Source of the DNA: Erysipelotrichaceae bacterium
GTDB taxonomy: Bacteria > Bacillota_I > Bacilli_A > Erysipelotrichales > Erysipelotrichaceae
DNA: 64,000 nucleotides
Assembly: GCA_017515475.1 (NCBI GenBank)
Contig: JAFWFS010000007.1
Span: 230,812-294,811 of the forward strand
Direction of reading: 5' to 3'
A model generated the notes under the pieces. It was not told the origin of the DNA and searched no databases. It saw only the letters and a program-made list of their open reading frames with translations. Made by a program: the position numbers and the translations under genes. Below, piece after piece: positions 42,303-51,802 of the stretch (the first letter of the stretch is position 1; each line of letters begins with the position of its first letter).

Positions 42303-42743
42303 TTAATCCTCAATCAGATTCACTTTGATCTTTCCGATCACATCCTTATACAGTTCGATCCTGATCTCATATGTACCGAGTTCATTTAAAGGTTCATTAT
42401 CCTTGATCTTTCGCTTGTCGATCACGATACCCTGTTTTTTCAGTTCGTCTTCGATCTGCTTGGTAGAAACAGAACCGGATACCTTCCCTTCTTTGGCTTT
42501 AACCTTGAAAGTCAGCGTTTTTTCTTCCAGCATCTTCTTTAATTCTTTCGCTTCTTCTCTTCTCTTCTCGTCCAGTTCAGCTTCTTCCTTCTTCTGCTGA
42601 TCCAGGACTTTCTTTGAGCCGGATGAAGCCATGACCGCAAGACCGCGGGCAATCAGATAGTTGCGGGCATAGCCGTCGGCAACATCCTTGATCTCGCCCT
42701 TTTTTCCAACTTTATTGACATCAGTTAACAGTATTACTTTCAT
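42303..42743 (-). CDS. rplI: 50S ribosomal protein L9
   Basis: 146-residue bL9: [29 protein letters not shown] signature at the N-terminus, then the long helix and C-terminal domain. It overlaps gdpP by 23 bases, its ribosome-binding site AAGGAG lying in gdpP. Confidence 0.97.
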   Translation of the reverse strand: MKVILLTDVNKVGKKGEIKDVADGYARNYLIARGLAVMASSGSKKVLDQQKKEEAELDEKRREEAKELKKMLEEKTLTFKVKAKEGKVSGSVSTKQIEDELKKQGIVIDKRKIKDNEPLNELGTYEIRIELYKDVIGKIKVNLIED

Positions 42744-44685
42744 CGCTCTCTCCTTTCAGATATTCATCCAGTATTTTTAACAGGTCTGCTTCCAGCTTTG
42801 AAACGGCAGTATTGCTGGCCTGCATGCCCGCAGCCGTCATATGACCTCCGCCCTGCATCTTTTCCATAATGACCTGTACATTGATCTTGCCTTTCGATCT
42901 TGCCGAGATCATTGCTTCTTCCTTGCCCGTATAGCAGATAACAAAAGCCGCCTCGATCTCTTTTACTTTTACCATCATATCACAGGCCTGCGACGCCAGA
43001 GAACGACTGAATATCCCTTCGTTCAGGGAAGCGATCATGATTTCGTTTCTGTAGAGCTTTCCGGCGTTAATGATCTTGCTCCTCTGCATGACATTCTCAT
43101 ACGATTCCTGCGACAATTCATCGCAAAGCATCGGATCGGCACCGTATCTTCTAAGCTGTTTCGCTACATCAAAGGTTCTGGAACCTGTTCTGACACGGAA
43201 TCGATCTGTATCGATCAGAATGCCCAGATACATGATATTGGCTTCTTCCGGGCTGACTTCTACCTTCCTGCCGAAGTAAGGGAAGAATTCGATCGCGATC
43301 TCGCAGGTCGATGATGCAGCCGCTTCCACATAAGCCATCATCGGTATCACATCCAGATCGGCTCTACGTCTATGATGGTCGATGATGATGATCTTTCTGG
43401 CTTTCGCCAGAAGGTCAGATCCATTGGACTGCAGCATACTGTGGTGATCGACCATGATCACCAGCGTTTCATCATCAAGCTGTTCCATGGCTTCCGTTTC
43501 CGTAACAAACGTGTGTTTCTTTTCCAGAACACCTGCGTATTTCTTCATGACGTCGTAGATCATCGGTTCCATGCCACCGCTTCTGGATACGATATAGGTC
43601 GGTTTATCCAGAGACAGGGAAATCACTGACATAGCGATTGCCGAACCGACGCAGTCTGCATCCATTTCCTTGTGCCCTACGATGATCACGTTCCGCGATT
43701 TCTCGATCAGATCCCTGATACTGTTGGATGCAACACGGACCTTTGTCTTGTTCTGGTTCTCTCTGGCTTCCGAATTTCCGCCAAAGAACATCGCATCTTC
43801 ACCGATCTTCCTGACAACGACCTGGTCTCCTCCTCTGGTCTGGGCAAGGGTCAGCAGAGAACGTACGGATTCATCCAGTTCCTCGTAGTTCTCACTTCCT
43901 CTGGAAAATGCCATCGAAAGGGTTACGTCCAGACCGGCATCCTTGGAAACCTTACGAACCTTGTTCAGGATGGAGAAACGGTCGTTCATGATGCTGCGGA
44001 AGATCTGCTCATTCATGATCAGCAGCATCCTGTTGTTCTTCAGCGTCTTGTATACAACCTGGTAATTCTTGAAATAATCGATTACCGGCACCTTGATATA
44101 GGAGTTCACATAAGACAGATCGTCTTCCGACATCGTCGATTCATCGTAGTTGTCGTAGCTGACAAGTCCCAGTACGCAACTGCTGTCTCCGAGCTTCTTA
44201 TTCAAATCATATTCGGCAGTGATGTTTTTGAAGATCAGAATACTCTCCTTGTCGATCTTGTATACGGAATACTTCTCGTCGTTGATGATGACAGTCTGGG
44301 TATTCGCTTCATTCTTCAGCATCTCCTGCAGTTCCGGCAGCCAGTTCAGCAGTTTCTCGTTCAGATGGTCCATGTTTCTTTTCAGAAAGAAATCCGACAG
44401 AAAAACGATCTCATAGTTGTCGTTGTACGCCAGAATGCCGATGTCGCAGTGTTCCAGTACTTCCTTATAAGCCAGATCCAGCCGGTTTTCGATGTCTTTG
44501 TTGGCTTCTGCCCGCATCACATCCATGGAATAATAGATGATCAGAAAAACAACAACGAACACTGCCGCAACGATGGCGGCAAGTACGATATTCTGTTTAA
44601 AAAACAGCGACAACGCCGTAAGGCTTAAAACAACAGCGGCAATCGTAAAGATCGCCAGAGATGTTACAAATGTTCTTCTTTTCAT
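42721..44685 (-). CDS. gdpP: Cyclic-di-AMP phosphodiesterase GdpP
   Basis: 654 residues: two N-terminal membrane segments (about 7-28, 31-52), a PAS-like region, a degenerate GGDEF domain (about 170-300), then DHH ([26 protein letters not shown]) and DHHA1 ([11 protein letters not shown]) domains. It hydrolyses c-di-AMP to pApA. It partners in function with cdaA/cdaR in this window. Start ATG overlaps yybS by 4 bases. Confidence 0.95.
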   Translation of the reverse strand: MKRRTFVTSLAIFTIAAVVLSLTALSLFFKQNIVLAAIVAAVFVVVFLIIYYSMDVMRAEANKDIENRLDLAYKEVLEHCDIGILAYNDNYEIVFLSDFFLKRNMDHLNEKLLNWLPELQEMLKNEANTQTVIINDEKYSVYKIDKESILIFKNITAEYDLNKKLGDSSCVLGLVSYDNYDESTMSEDDLSYVNSYIKVPVIDYFKNYQVVYKTLKNNRMLLIMNEQIFRSIMNDRFSILNKVRKVSKDAGLDVTLSMAFSRGSENYEELDESVRSLLTLAQTRGGDQVVVRKIGEDAMFFGGNSEARENQNKTKVRVASNSIRDLIEKSRNVIIVGHKEMDADCVGSAIAMSVISLSLDKPTYIVSRSGGMEPMIYDVMKKYAGVLEKKHTFVTETEAMEQLDDETLVIMVDHHSMLQSNGSDLLAKARKIIIIDHHRRRADLDVIPMMAYVEAAASSTCEIAIEFFPYFGRKVEVSPEEANIMYLGILIDTDRFRVRTGSRTFDVAKQLRRYGADPMLCDELSQESYENVMQRSKIINAGKLYRNEIMIASLNEGIFSRSLASQACDMMVKVKEIEAAFVICYTGKEEAMISARSKGKINVQVIMEKMQGGGHMTAAGMQASNTAVSKLEADLLKILDEYLKGESDESNTVN

Positions 44686-45632
44686 GACTGTTGATTCGGG
44701 ATCTTCGATTCCAGATATCTTCTAAGCGGTCCGCTCCCGTAAAGGAAACCCAGTATCATTAAGACAATCAGCAGAATCGGTATAAAGAAAGCCATCAGGA
44801 TAAAGAACGATCCGATGTTTCTTTTCAGAACGATGACACCGTAAAGGATCACAAACAGATATCCGTAATAAAGAAGGATCATCGTCCCAAGCAAAGCGAT
44901 TGTCATGCCGATGTAGTAGAAGATCTGATTATCGACATAGCGGTTCACAAAGAACAGGAATGTTGACAGAAAACTGACATAGGCCAGTACGGGATTCGGT
45001 TTGAGATCCCAGATGTTGACCCTGCCCAGATCGGTGATCTTGAAACGTTTCAGTAGGAATACGCTTAACAGATGGATCAGCACGCCCTCCATCGCTCCCA
45101 CGATAATGGTCGAAAATACGTAGATGACAACCAGGATCTTATCAAAATCCAGCCCCGCTGAAGTGAAGATCGTCTCATAACTGATGCCGGAAATAGATCC
45201 GGCTTCGGTCATGGCAGTCTTATACTGAGCGATCATCGTCGCTACCGGGAAACCCAGAAGCGGATAGACCACAAAAGAAGCGATGATCTCTCCTACAACA
45301 TAGACCATGATCGCCAGAAACAGCAGCGTCTGTTTATCCAGATTCCGCTTCATCCCGAGTGAATAGACGATTCCCGTCAGAATTCCAACCGGAACATAGA
45401 TCAGATAGGTAAACTGAAAATTTCCAAGCAGAAAGCTGATGATGATCAGACCTATGGAAAGAACCAGCCCGTCTTTTACCGTATGCATGGCGCTGTAAAG
45501 GATTACTACGATAGGAACGATCAGCACAACGAGTTCAGTAAACCAGTAGGCCGTCATTCTGTCGATCAGGATCATTGCGCCGATGATGGCAAGCATCATG
45601 GCACCCTGTGTCAGTTTCTTTGTTTTATTCAT
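44682..45632 (-). CDS. yybS: YybS family (DUF2232) membrane protein
   Basis: 316-residue polytopic protein with about eight hydrophobic segments, matching YybS in sequence character and position just upstream of gdpP. Function unknown; fold resembles ECF-type S components. A TATAAT lies 8 bases before the ATG, so the transcript has almost no leader, and it starts right after the rpsR terminator. Confidence 0.88.
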   Translation of the reverse strand: MNKTKKLTQGAMMLAIIGAMILIDRMTAYWFTELVVLIVPIVVILYSAMHTVKDGLVLSIGLIIISFLLGNFQFTYLIYVPVGILTGIVYSLGMKRNLDKQTLLFLAIMVYVVGEIIASFVVYPLLGFPVATMIAQYKTAMTEAGSISGISYETIFTSAGLDFDKILVVIYVFSTIIVGAMEGVLIHLLSVFLLKRFKITDLGRVNIWDLKPNPVLAYVSFLSTFLFFVNRYVDNQIFYYIGMTIALLGTMILLYYGYLFVILYGVIVLKRNIGSFFILMAFFIPILLIVLMILGFLYGSGPLRRYLESKIPNQQS

Positions 45633-45640
45633 ACTACTTT

Positions 45641-45646
45641 ATTATA
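45641..45646 (-). promoter_or_regulatory. -10 box of near-leaderless yybS promoter
   Basis: TATAAT, 8 bases before the ATG; it lies in the tail of the rpsR terminator T run. Confidence 0.5.
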
Positions 45647-45649
45647 AAA

Positions 45650-45674
45650 TAAAAAACCTCCCGAATGGAGAGGT
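45650..45674 (-). terminator. Terminator of rpsF-ssb-rpsR
   Basis: Minus strand ACCTC(T)CC-ATTC-GGGAGGT hairpin with one bulge, then TTTTTTATTTT. Confidence 0.85.
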
Positions 45675-45684
45675 CTTTATTAAA

Positions 45685-45915
45685 CTAATCGGCAATATAA
45701 GGTAATAATGCCATCTGACGCGCTCTTTTGATTGCGGTAGAGAGCATTCTCTGATACTTTGCGCTTGTGCCTGTAACACGTCTTGGAGTGATCTTTCCGT
45801 TAGGAGAGATAAACTTCTTTAACAGTTCAACATCCTTGTAATCGATATATTCGATCTTGTTCTTGGTAAAGTAACAGACTTTTTTATAACCTACTCTTTG
45901 TTTTCTGAAAGCCAT
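45685..45915 (-). CDS. rpsR: 30S ribosomal protein S18
   Basis: 76-residue bS18 with [19 protein letters not shown] and [22 protein letters not shown]. It ends the rpsF-ssb-rpsR operon, as in most Bacillota. Confidence 0.97.
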   Translation of the reverse strand: MAFRKQRVGYKKVCYFTKNKIEYIDYKDVELLKKFISPNGKITPRRVTGTSAKYQRMLSTAIKRARQMALLPYIAD

Positions 45916-45935
45916 GGTTCATTCCTTTCTAAATA

Positions 45936-46418
45936 TCAATAAAACGGCAGATCATCACTGGAAATATCCAGCGAAGGCGTATTCGAGAAATCATCGTCCA
46001 TGGAATCAGGATAGCCGGGATCTGCAGCCGGTGTGAAAGTCTGATTCTGCGGAGCATAGCTGTTCCCTGTGGAAACAGACATTCCGTTTCCTGTCCTGTT
46101 GGATATGATCTGTACATTGTCGGCTACGACTTCGGTAACGTATACCTTTCCATTCGGACCGTCATAGCTTCTGGTCTGTATCCTGCCTTCAACGGATACG
46201 ATCGTTCCTTTTGCCGCATAGTTGGAGAGAAAGTCGGCAGACTGTCTCCAGGCGATGCAGTTAATGAAATCCGCTGTCTGTCCTGCCTGCTGCTGCGACT
46301 GGAATCTCCTGTCTACGGCAACCGTAAAGCTGCATACAGAAGCGTTTGAATTGGTTTTTCTCAGTTCAATGTCTTTTGTCAGACGACCGACCAGTACGAC
46401 CCGATTCAAATTGATCAT
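45936..46418 (-). CDS. ssb: Single-stranded DNA-binding protein
   Basis: 160 residues: OB-fold (about 1-105; NRVVLVGRLTKDIELRKTNS), a flexible linker and the acidic interaction tip ending DDLPFY. It overlaps rpsF by one base (TAATG). Confidence 0.97.
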   Translation of the reverse strand: MINLNRVVLVGRLTKDIELRKTNSNASVCSFTVAVDRRFQSQQQAGQTADFINCIAWRQSADFLSNYAAKGTIVSVEGRIQTRSYDGPNGKVYVTEVVADNVQIISNRTGNGMSVSTGNSYAPQNQTFTPAADPGYPDSMDDDFSNTPSLDISSDDLPFY

Positions 46419-46720
46419 TATTTGTTTCCTTTTTTCTCATCAGTTGAGATCGTCATCAGTCTTACGATGTCGTTGCTGATACCCATTAAACGCTTGAATT
46501 CGTTTAATCCGTCAACATCAACAGTATAAGTGACTACAACGTAATATCCCTTAGACATATGATCGATTTCATAAGCAAAATCTCTCATGCCCCAGTCGTC
46601 AACATTGTCGATCGTGCCGCCGTGCTGGGTGATGATGCCGTGCATCTGCTCTACCAATGCAGCTCTTGCAGCGTCGTCGAGACTGGACTTGATGATATAC
46701 ATAGTCTCATATTGTTTCAT
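46418..46720 (-). CDS. rpsF: 30S ribosomal protein S6
   Basis: 100-residue bS6: YETMYIIKSSLDDAARAALV, a central DWGMRDFAYEIDHMSKGYYVVV. AGGAGG lies ahead. The leader of about 62 bases can fold, see the separate entry. Confidence 0.97.
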   Translation of the reverse strand: MKQYETMYIIKSSLDDAARAALVEQMHGIITQHGGTIDNVDDWGMRDFAYEIDHMSKGYYVVVTYTVDVDGLNEFKRLMGISNDIVRLMTISTDEKKGNK

Positions 46721-46782
46721 TCTTTTACCTCCTTCTGGACTAACGGTCTATTGCTAGACAAGGAATAGTTTTTTCTATTCGC
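46721..46782 (-). promoter_or_regulatory. Structured rpsF leader, probable S6:S18 autoregulatory element
   Basis: The leader has a 6-bp hairpin GAATAG/CTATTC, then GTCTA-GCAA-TAGAC with a GNRA tetraloop, followed by CGTTAGTC, which places CCG next to complementary GAC/GTC arms. Known rpsF leaders bind S6:S18 through a CCG-containing bulge. Match by eye only. Confidence 0.45.
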
Positions 46783-46788
46783 TTGATT

Positions 46789-46797
46789 ATTATAGCA
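46789..46797 (-). promoter_or_regulatory. Extended -10 for rpsF-ssb-rpsR
   Basis: TGCTATAAT on the minus strand, about 70 bases before the rpsF ATG. Same element as at hslO but with a long leader. Confidence 0.65.
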
Positions 46798-46827
46798 AAT
46801 ATCTTAAAAAATTTGCAATAAAGATTT

Positions 46828-46833
46828 TATAAT
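46828..46833 (+). promoter_or_regulatory. -10 box of leaderless rqcH promoter
   Basis: TATAAT, spacer ATTGGT (6 bases), ATG. No ribosome-binding site. Confidence 0.6.
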
Positions 46834-46839
46834 ATTGGT

Positions 46840-48465
46840 ATGGCTTTAGACGGCATCATTATAAACAAAATCAAAGAGGATCTGGAAGTCTATCTTCCGA
46901 TCCGGATCAACCGCATTTCACAGACCAGCGCTACTGAAATCGTCTTTAATGTGCATGCGGATAATGTCAGGACAAATCTGGTCATTTCCCTGCATTCCAA
47001 CTACAACCACATCTGCCTTTCCAAGAAGAATTATACGACCTACAACGATCCTTCGACATTCGTCATGGTTTTAAGAAAACACCTGCTTAACGGCATTATC
47101 TACCGGATCGAACAGTTCGGCTACGACCGATATCTGCTTTTACACGTCAGGGCAAGGAATGAGCTTTACGACGAGAAGGAATACGTTCTTTCTGTTGAAC
47201 TCATGGGCAAGTATGCCAATCTGATTCTGGTTTCAGATGAGAACAGGATCATCGATGCCTTGAAGAAAATACCGCCTTATGAGAATACCAGAAGAACCAT
47301 CCTTCCGGGTGCTGTTTTTACTCTTCCGGAAAAACAGGACAAGCAGGATCCTTACCACCCATCAGAAATCAATTTCGATGAATCGCTGGTCAATCAGATC
47401 CAGGGCTTTTCAAAGCTGCTGGAAAACGAGGTCCGTTACCGCATGTCTTCCCTGACTTATGAGGAGATCATGAAACAGGTAAAGGAATCCAGACACCTGT
47501 ATCTGACCGGAGTTTCAGACAAATATGAATTCCATGTCATCCCTCTGACACATTTTGAAAAAGAAGCGGTTCAGTGGAACATTCAGGAAGGACTGGACGA
47601 AGTGTATTATCGGGATGATGAAAAAGAGCGTATCAGGAATATCTCCGATGATCTTTTCAAGGTCGTCAGAAGACAGATCAAGCACTTCGAAACCAAGATC
47701 CGCAAGCTGAACGTTTCCCTTGAGGAAGCATTGAATCTGCAGGGAGACAAAGAAAACGGAGATCTTCTCTATACTTGCGAGAATCTGGAACAGAAAGGCT
47801 TGAAACAGATCGAAGTCAGCGATTTCAACGGAGAAATGAAACAGATCTCCCTGGATCCGAAACTATCGATCAAAGGCAATGCGAACAGGTACTATTCTCT
47901 GTATCAGAAGAAACGTAAAGGAAAGGGTCACATCGAGGAACAGATCGGCATCGCCGAAAACGAACTGGAATACTTTGAATCAATCAGCGAACAGCTTTCG
48001 ATTGCCGATTATGCGGATGCCTTGGATATCAGAGAAGAACTGTCAAGATACGGCTATCTGAAAAAGAGCATCTCCAAAAACAAGAAAAAGAAAAAAGTCA
48101 ATCTTTATCAGATTTCTGTCGACGGACATGTAATCACTTTCGGCAAGAACAACATTCAGAACTCCTTTCTGTCTTTTGAATATGCCCACAGCAACGATAC
48201 CTGGTTCCATGCCAAGCAGTTTCACGGTTCCCATGTCACGGTCAATACGGACAAGCCAAGCGAAAAGATCATCAGGATCTGTGCCAACCTGGCTGCTTAC
48301 TATTCAAAAGGACGCTACTCCTCTTCCGTTCCGGTCGACTACTGTCTTGTTAGAGACCTAAAAAAAGTAAAAGGTGCGAAATCCGGTTTCGTCACCTTTA
48401 AGAACTATAAGACGATCTATATCGATCCGATCGAAGACAAGGATCTAACGATCAGCGTTATCTAG
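46840..48465 (+). CDS. rqcH: NFACT protein RqcH (ribosome-associated quality control, Ala tailing)
   Basis: 541 residues. Binds stalled 50S-peptidyl-tRNA complexes and adds C-terminal alanine tails. NFACT-N domain (GIIINKIKEDLEVYLPIRIN), a Asp96-Arg97 pair aligned with the essential D97/R98 of Bacillus RqcH, HhH and coiled coils (about 270-410), then NFACT-R (DTWFHAKQFHGSHV). Formerly called fibronectin-binding protein. Leaderless start predicted. Its end overlaps rluB by 21 bases convergently. Confidence 0.93.
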   Translation: MALDGIIINKIKEDLEVYLPIRINRISQTSATEIVFNVHADNVRTNLVISLHSNYNHICLSKKNYTTYNDPSTFVMVLRKHLLNGIIYRIEQFGYDRYLLLHVRARNELYDEKEYVLSVELMGKYANLILVSDENRIIDALKKIPPYENTRRTILPGAVFTLPEKQDKQDPYHPSEINFDESLVNQIQGFSKLLENEVRYRMSSLTYEEIMKQVKESRHLYLTGVSDKYEFHVIPLTHFEKEAVQWNIQEGLDEVYYRDDEKERIRNISDDLFKVVRRQIKHFETKIRKLNVSLEEALNLQGDKENGDLLYTCENLEQKGLKQIEVSDFNGEMKQISLDPKLSIKGNANRYYSLYQKKRKGKGHIEEQIGIAENELEYFESISEQLSIADYADALDIREELSRYGYLKKSISKNKKKKKVNLYQISVDGHVITFGKNNIQNSFLSFEYAHSNDTWFHAKQFHGSHVTVNTDKPSEKIIRICANLAAYYSKGRYSSSVPVDYCLVRDLKKVKGAKSGFVTFKNYKTIYIDPIEDKDLTISVI

Positions 48466-49170
48466 ATACTGTTTCAGTTTCTTGACTTCGTACGGTTTCA
48501 GCAGGCGGTATTCACCGCTTTTTAAGTTGCCCAATTCGATACCTGCTTCCGAGATTCGGTGCAGCTTTATGACGGTGTAGCCGATCGATTCAAACATCTT
48601 CCTGATTTCCCGGTTCTTCCCTTCGTGGATCGTCACTTCCAGGAATGAAGTATAGTGGTTCTCGTTCTTTCTGATCAGCTTTACCTGAGCGGGAGATGTG
48701 ATGTAGTCTTCTACTTTGACTCCCTTGCGCAACTGTTCCATCTCATCCTGTCTGATCAGACCGTCGATCGTTACTTCATAAGTCTTTTCAACTTCGTATT
48801 TCGGATGAATGATCTTCTGCATCAGTTCCCCGTCATTGCTTAAAAGCAGAAGACCGCTGGAATCAAAATCCAGTCTTCCGATCGGGAAAATACGGTATGG
48901 CGAATCAATCAGATCAACTACCGTTTTTCTTCCTTTATCATCGGAAACAGAAGAAATCACATTCTTCGGCTTATTCAAAAGGTAGACGACCTTTTCTTCT
49001 TTTCTGACAGGTCTTCCTTCTACAGTAATCTCGTCTTCAGGATTGGCTTTAAACCCAAGCTCCGTTACGATCCTGCCGTTGACCGCTACCTTCCCTTCCA
49101 GTATCAGTTCTTCGGCTTTTCTTCTGGAACAGATTCCGCTTCCTGCAATAATCTTCTGTAGTCTTTCCAT
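48445..49170 (-). CDS. rluB: 23S rRNA pseudouridine synthase (RluB/RsuA family)
   Basis: 241 residues: N-terminal S4 domain (MERLQKIIAGSGICSRRKAE), catalytic motif GRLDFDSSGLLLLSNDGEL with Asp, and GKNREIRKMFESIG. The N-terminus is typical so the start is sound, yet it overlaps the upstream glucosaminidase-like gene by 67 bases in another frame. Confidence 0.92.
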   Translation of the reverse strand: MERLQKIIAGSGICSRRKAEELILEGKVAVNGRIVTELGFKANPEDEITVEGRPVRKEEKVVYLLNKPKNVISSVSDDKGRKTVVDLIDSPYRIFPIGRLDFDSSGLLLLSNDGELMQKIIHPKYEVEKTYEVTIDGLIRQDEMEQLRKGVKVEDYITSPAQVKLIRKNENHYTSFLEVTIHEGKNREIRKMFESIGYTVIKLHRISEAGIELGNLKSGEYRLLKPYEVKKLKQYLDNADR

Positions 49171-51776
49171 TGTTTCTTGTCCATATTATCGAAAATATAA
49201 TATATGATGATGCCGATCACGCCGCTGATCGACAGGATCAGCACCATCAGCATATCCATGTTGATTCTGTGATTGTCATAGCCCATGTTTTCATAGGTCA
49301 GGTCTTCGGCCGTATCCTCAAATCCGTATCGATTGACACCGGGCATCTTTAAGATCTCATACGGACCTGATCCGCTGACCAGGAACTGAATATAGTTCTC
49401 TGTCTGTGTCGTCCTGCACTTGATGACTTCACCGTCCCGGTTTACGTGGTATACGGAGTATATCGTATGATCTTGCTTATCTATCGGATTCAGCTGAACG
49501 ATCACAGGTCCCTGCGGTTCTATGCCCTGGTAATTGAAACGGAATGAGATATCGATACCGGCGACTTTCTCAAAACCATATCCCTGCGCTATCTGAAGTA
49601 TTCTTTTTTCGTCTTCAGAAGCGATCTCGTTTACCGTTACATAATAGGTATCCTTGGCCAGATGAAACGACTTTCTGTCCGGCAGGGAGAGATCCAGTCC
49701 GGAGAAAGACAGGTCATAGCTCTCCGTCTGATCCTGAATGACATAGTTTCTCCTGTTTCTTTCTCTTAGTGTCTGGTCGATCTTCCTGATCTGTGAAAAA
49801 GAAAGGTCAAGGTCGATGCTGCCGATCTGTTTCTTAAACAGTGTGTAGTCTCCCACTTCGATTCCCGACATGATCCTATCTCTTAGATCGGACAGCTCTT
49901 CAGAGAATTCGATTTCCCACGTCGTCTCTACGCCGTTATATGAGACCGTCAGTTCCTGTTTGCCCGGAAGCGTATTGTCATATGCCGGTATCATATCCGT
50001 ATTCAACGGAATCAGCAACTCATCTCCATCTTCATAAGTGATAAGCAGACTAAAGTCTTCCAGATCGATATCCCGATACAGTTCAAACACTCCGTTCTTG
50101 TCGCCGGCGACTTCGATCTTTTCGATCCTGCGGTACTGCGCCTGCATCTGCTCGTCATAGTCGCAGAATTCATAACCTTCCCTGTACGGTCTTACCTCAG
50201 GAACACTGTCGTTTTCTCTTATTCTCAGATCCAGTGAATGTCTGCCGATAAATCTTCCTTCTCCGAAATCATAGATGATTGTTGCAAAAGCGTCTTCATG
50301 AATACTGTCCCGATTCAGAACATAATCGATGCTGTCTTTGGCGACATAGGCAACTGATCTTTCGAAATCATATAAACGGTCTTCATCGAAACTGTCGTCG
50401 ATCTGAATCTTATAGCAGTTTTCCATCTCTTCAAGAACGACAAAGGACAGCGCTTCGACATTTCTCAAGGAATACAGGACTTCATCAAGATCTTCATCCC
50501 GATAGAAGGATACTTTCTGCCTGTCTTTTATGATGCCGATTGCGTAATGGTTTCTATCTTTCTGTTCAAGTGCCTTATCGATCCCGTAGTATATGGACGC
50601 GCACTTCTCTCCGTAATACGGGTCATAGGAATAGTTCACATTAATGCCGAAGAGCTTATTGCCGAAGCAGGTACCGCTGTAGAAACTCTTCAGATGACTG
50701 GAAAACAGCGTGGAAACATAGTGTTTCGCATGGCAGCGGATGGATGCGTCAATGCTGTTGTAGCGGTCCGACTCTCTTTCCGGCTCTGAATCATAGGCGG
50801 CATTGAAGTACAGCCGATTTGAAAGGAATGCATCTCTGGAGCGTCCATAGGATGATTCATATACGGCTGAACTCAGTAGCATCATCGCATTGGTCCCGTA
50901 GATGCTCTGATAAACGAAGAAACTGTCTCCGTTCTGATGCAGTTGAGAAGACGTGATTTCGTCGGCGGCATCATCCCTGTCTTTATCGATGTAATGCGTC
51001 AGATGAGATCTGATACCCAATACGATATTCAGATAGTATTCCAGTTCGGCAGCTGAATAATTGCTCAGACTGCGGTAAGGAAGAAACTGGTAGTAGTTGT
51101 AGTACGGTTCTTCGTTCAACGCGCTTTCTTGCGTTTCGTTGCGGATATCATCGATCATTTTCAGATAATCGTCATAAAAGAAATGACCGTCGCAGCTGTA
51201 GTATGTATCCCCTTCTTTCATGAACGGCAGTGCGTCATCCAGGACGATGGAATAGGAATAATGATCCTGATCAAAACGGGTACGGATATTATGAACAAGC
51301 TGTCCGTTCAGGACAGAATAGGAACTGATTGATTCTTCAGGATCATAAGGATGCAGGATGACTTTATCCAGTTCTACGGACCCCAGATCTTCCGAAAGAA
51401 GGAAATAGACTCTCTTTCCGTCGGAACCGGTTTTCAGATAAGCCGAATCGGCTCCGTAGCATCCGTTGAGATAATCGTCGCTGCCTTTTGATTCGGAATA
51501 ATAATCGATGCCCAGCGAACAGGCTTCATCTGTGATGAATTCCACGAAGCCGTATTCCATATGAATGACACGATCTCCATCCATAAGGATCAGATTGTCG
51601 TATTGGTTAAGATTCTCCTGATAGAAACCGTAAGCCCGGGAATAACTTGAAAAGGACTCGTCGAGTCCGCTGTTTATATCCATAACATGGTACTGTTCCT
51701 CTGCGTAGACAGGCACAGAATCAAGCATGCAGAGAATACAGATAAATGACACAAAAAAACTATGAAGATGCTTCAT
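49104..51776 (-). CDS. Membrane-anchored glucosaminidase-like cell-wall protein
   Basis: 890 residues. Signal peptide (1-26, ending VYAEE), then an N-terminal unknown region, a glucosaminidase-type domain around 270-400 with the likely catalytic Glu in LLSSAVYESSYGRSR, an SH3-like part, an Ig-like fold (about 570-635), an unknown C-terminal part and a last membrane segment (MLMVLILSISGVIGIIIYYIF) with a basic cytoplasmic tail. Probably trims glycan strands while tethered. A TAGAAT lies exactly 6 bases before the ATG. Its 3' end overlaps rluB by 67 bases. Confidence 0.75.
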   Translation of the reverse strand: MKHLHSFFVSFICILCMLDSVPVYAEEQYHVMDINSGLDESFSSYSRAYGFYQENLNQYDNLILMDGDRVIHMEYGFVEFITDEACSLGIDYYSESKGSDDYLNGCYGADSAYLKTGSDGKRVYFLLSEDLGSVELDKVILHPYDPEESISSYSVLNGQLVHNIRTRFDQDHYSYSIVLDDALPFMKEGDTYYSCDGHFFYDDYLKMIDDIRNETQESALNEEPYYNYYQFLPYRSLSNYSAAELEYYLNIVLGIRSHLTHYIDKDRDDAADEITSSQLHQNGDSFFVYQSIYGTNAMMLLSSAVYESSYGRSRDAFLSNRLYFNAAYDSEPERESDRYNSIDASIRCHAKHYVSTLFSSHLKSFYSGTCFGNKLFGINVNYSYDPYYGEKCASIYYGIDKALEQKDRNHYAIGIIKDRQKVSFYRDEDLDEVLYSLRNVEALSFVVLEEMENCYKIQIDDSFDEDRLYDFERSVAYVAKDSIDYVLNRDSIHEDAFATIIYDFGEGRFIGRHSLDLRIRENDSVPEVRPYREGYEFCDYDEQMQAQYRRIEKIEVAGDKNGVFELYRDIDLEDFSLLITYEDGDELLIPLNTDMIPAYDNTLPGKQELTVSYNGVETTWEIEFSEELSDLRDRIMSGIEVGDYTLFKKQIGSIDLDLSFSQIRKIDQTLRERNRRNYVIQDQTESYDLSFSGLDLSLPDRKSFHLAKDTYYVTVNEIASEDEKRILQIAQGYGFEKVAGIDISFRFNYQGIEPQGPVIVQLNPIDKQDHTIYSVYHVNRDGEVIKCRTTQTENYIQFLVSGSGPYEILKMPGVNRYGFEDTAEDLTYENMGYDNHRINMDMLMVLILSISGVIGIIIYYIFDNMDKKQWKDYRRLLQEAESVPEEKPKN

Positions 51777-51782
51777 AGTTCA

Positions 51783-51788
51783 ATTCTA
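51783..51788 (-). promoter_or_regulatory. -10 box of leaderless glucosaminidase-like gene
   Basis: TAGAAT, spacer TGAACT (6 bases), ATG at 51776. Confidence 0.45.
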
Positions 51789-51802
51789 CAACAAATATCC
51801 GA

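Noticed and set aside
49171..49190. GATAAT near the rluB start as another leaderless promoter
   Set aside because: The spacing to the ATG is about 14 bases and it lies within upstream coding sequence; it does not fit the N6 pattern.
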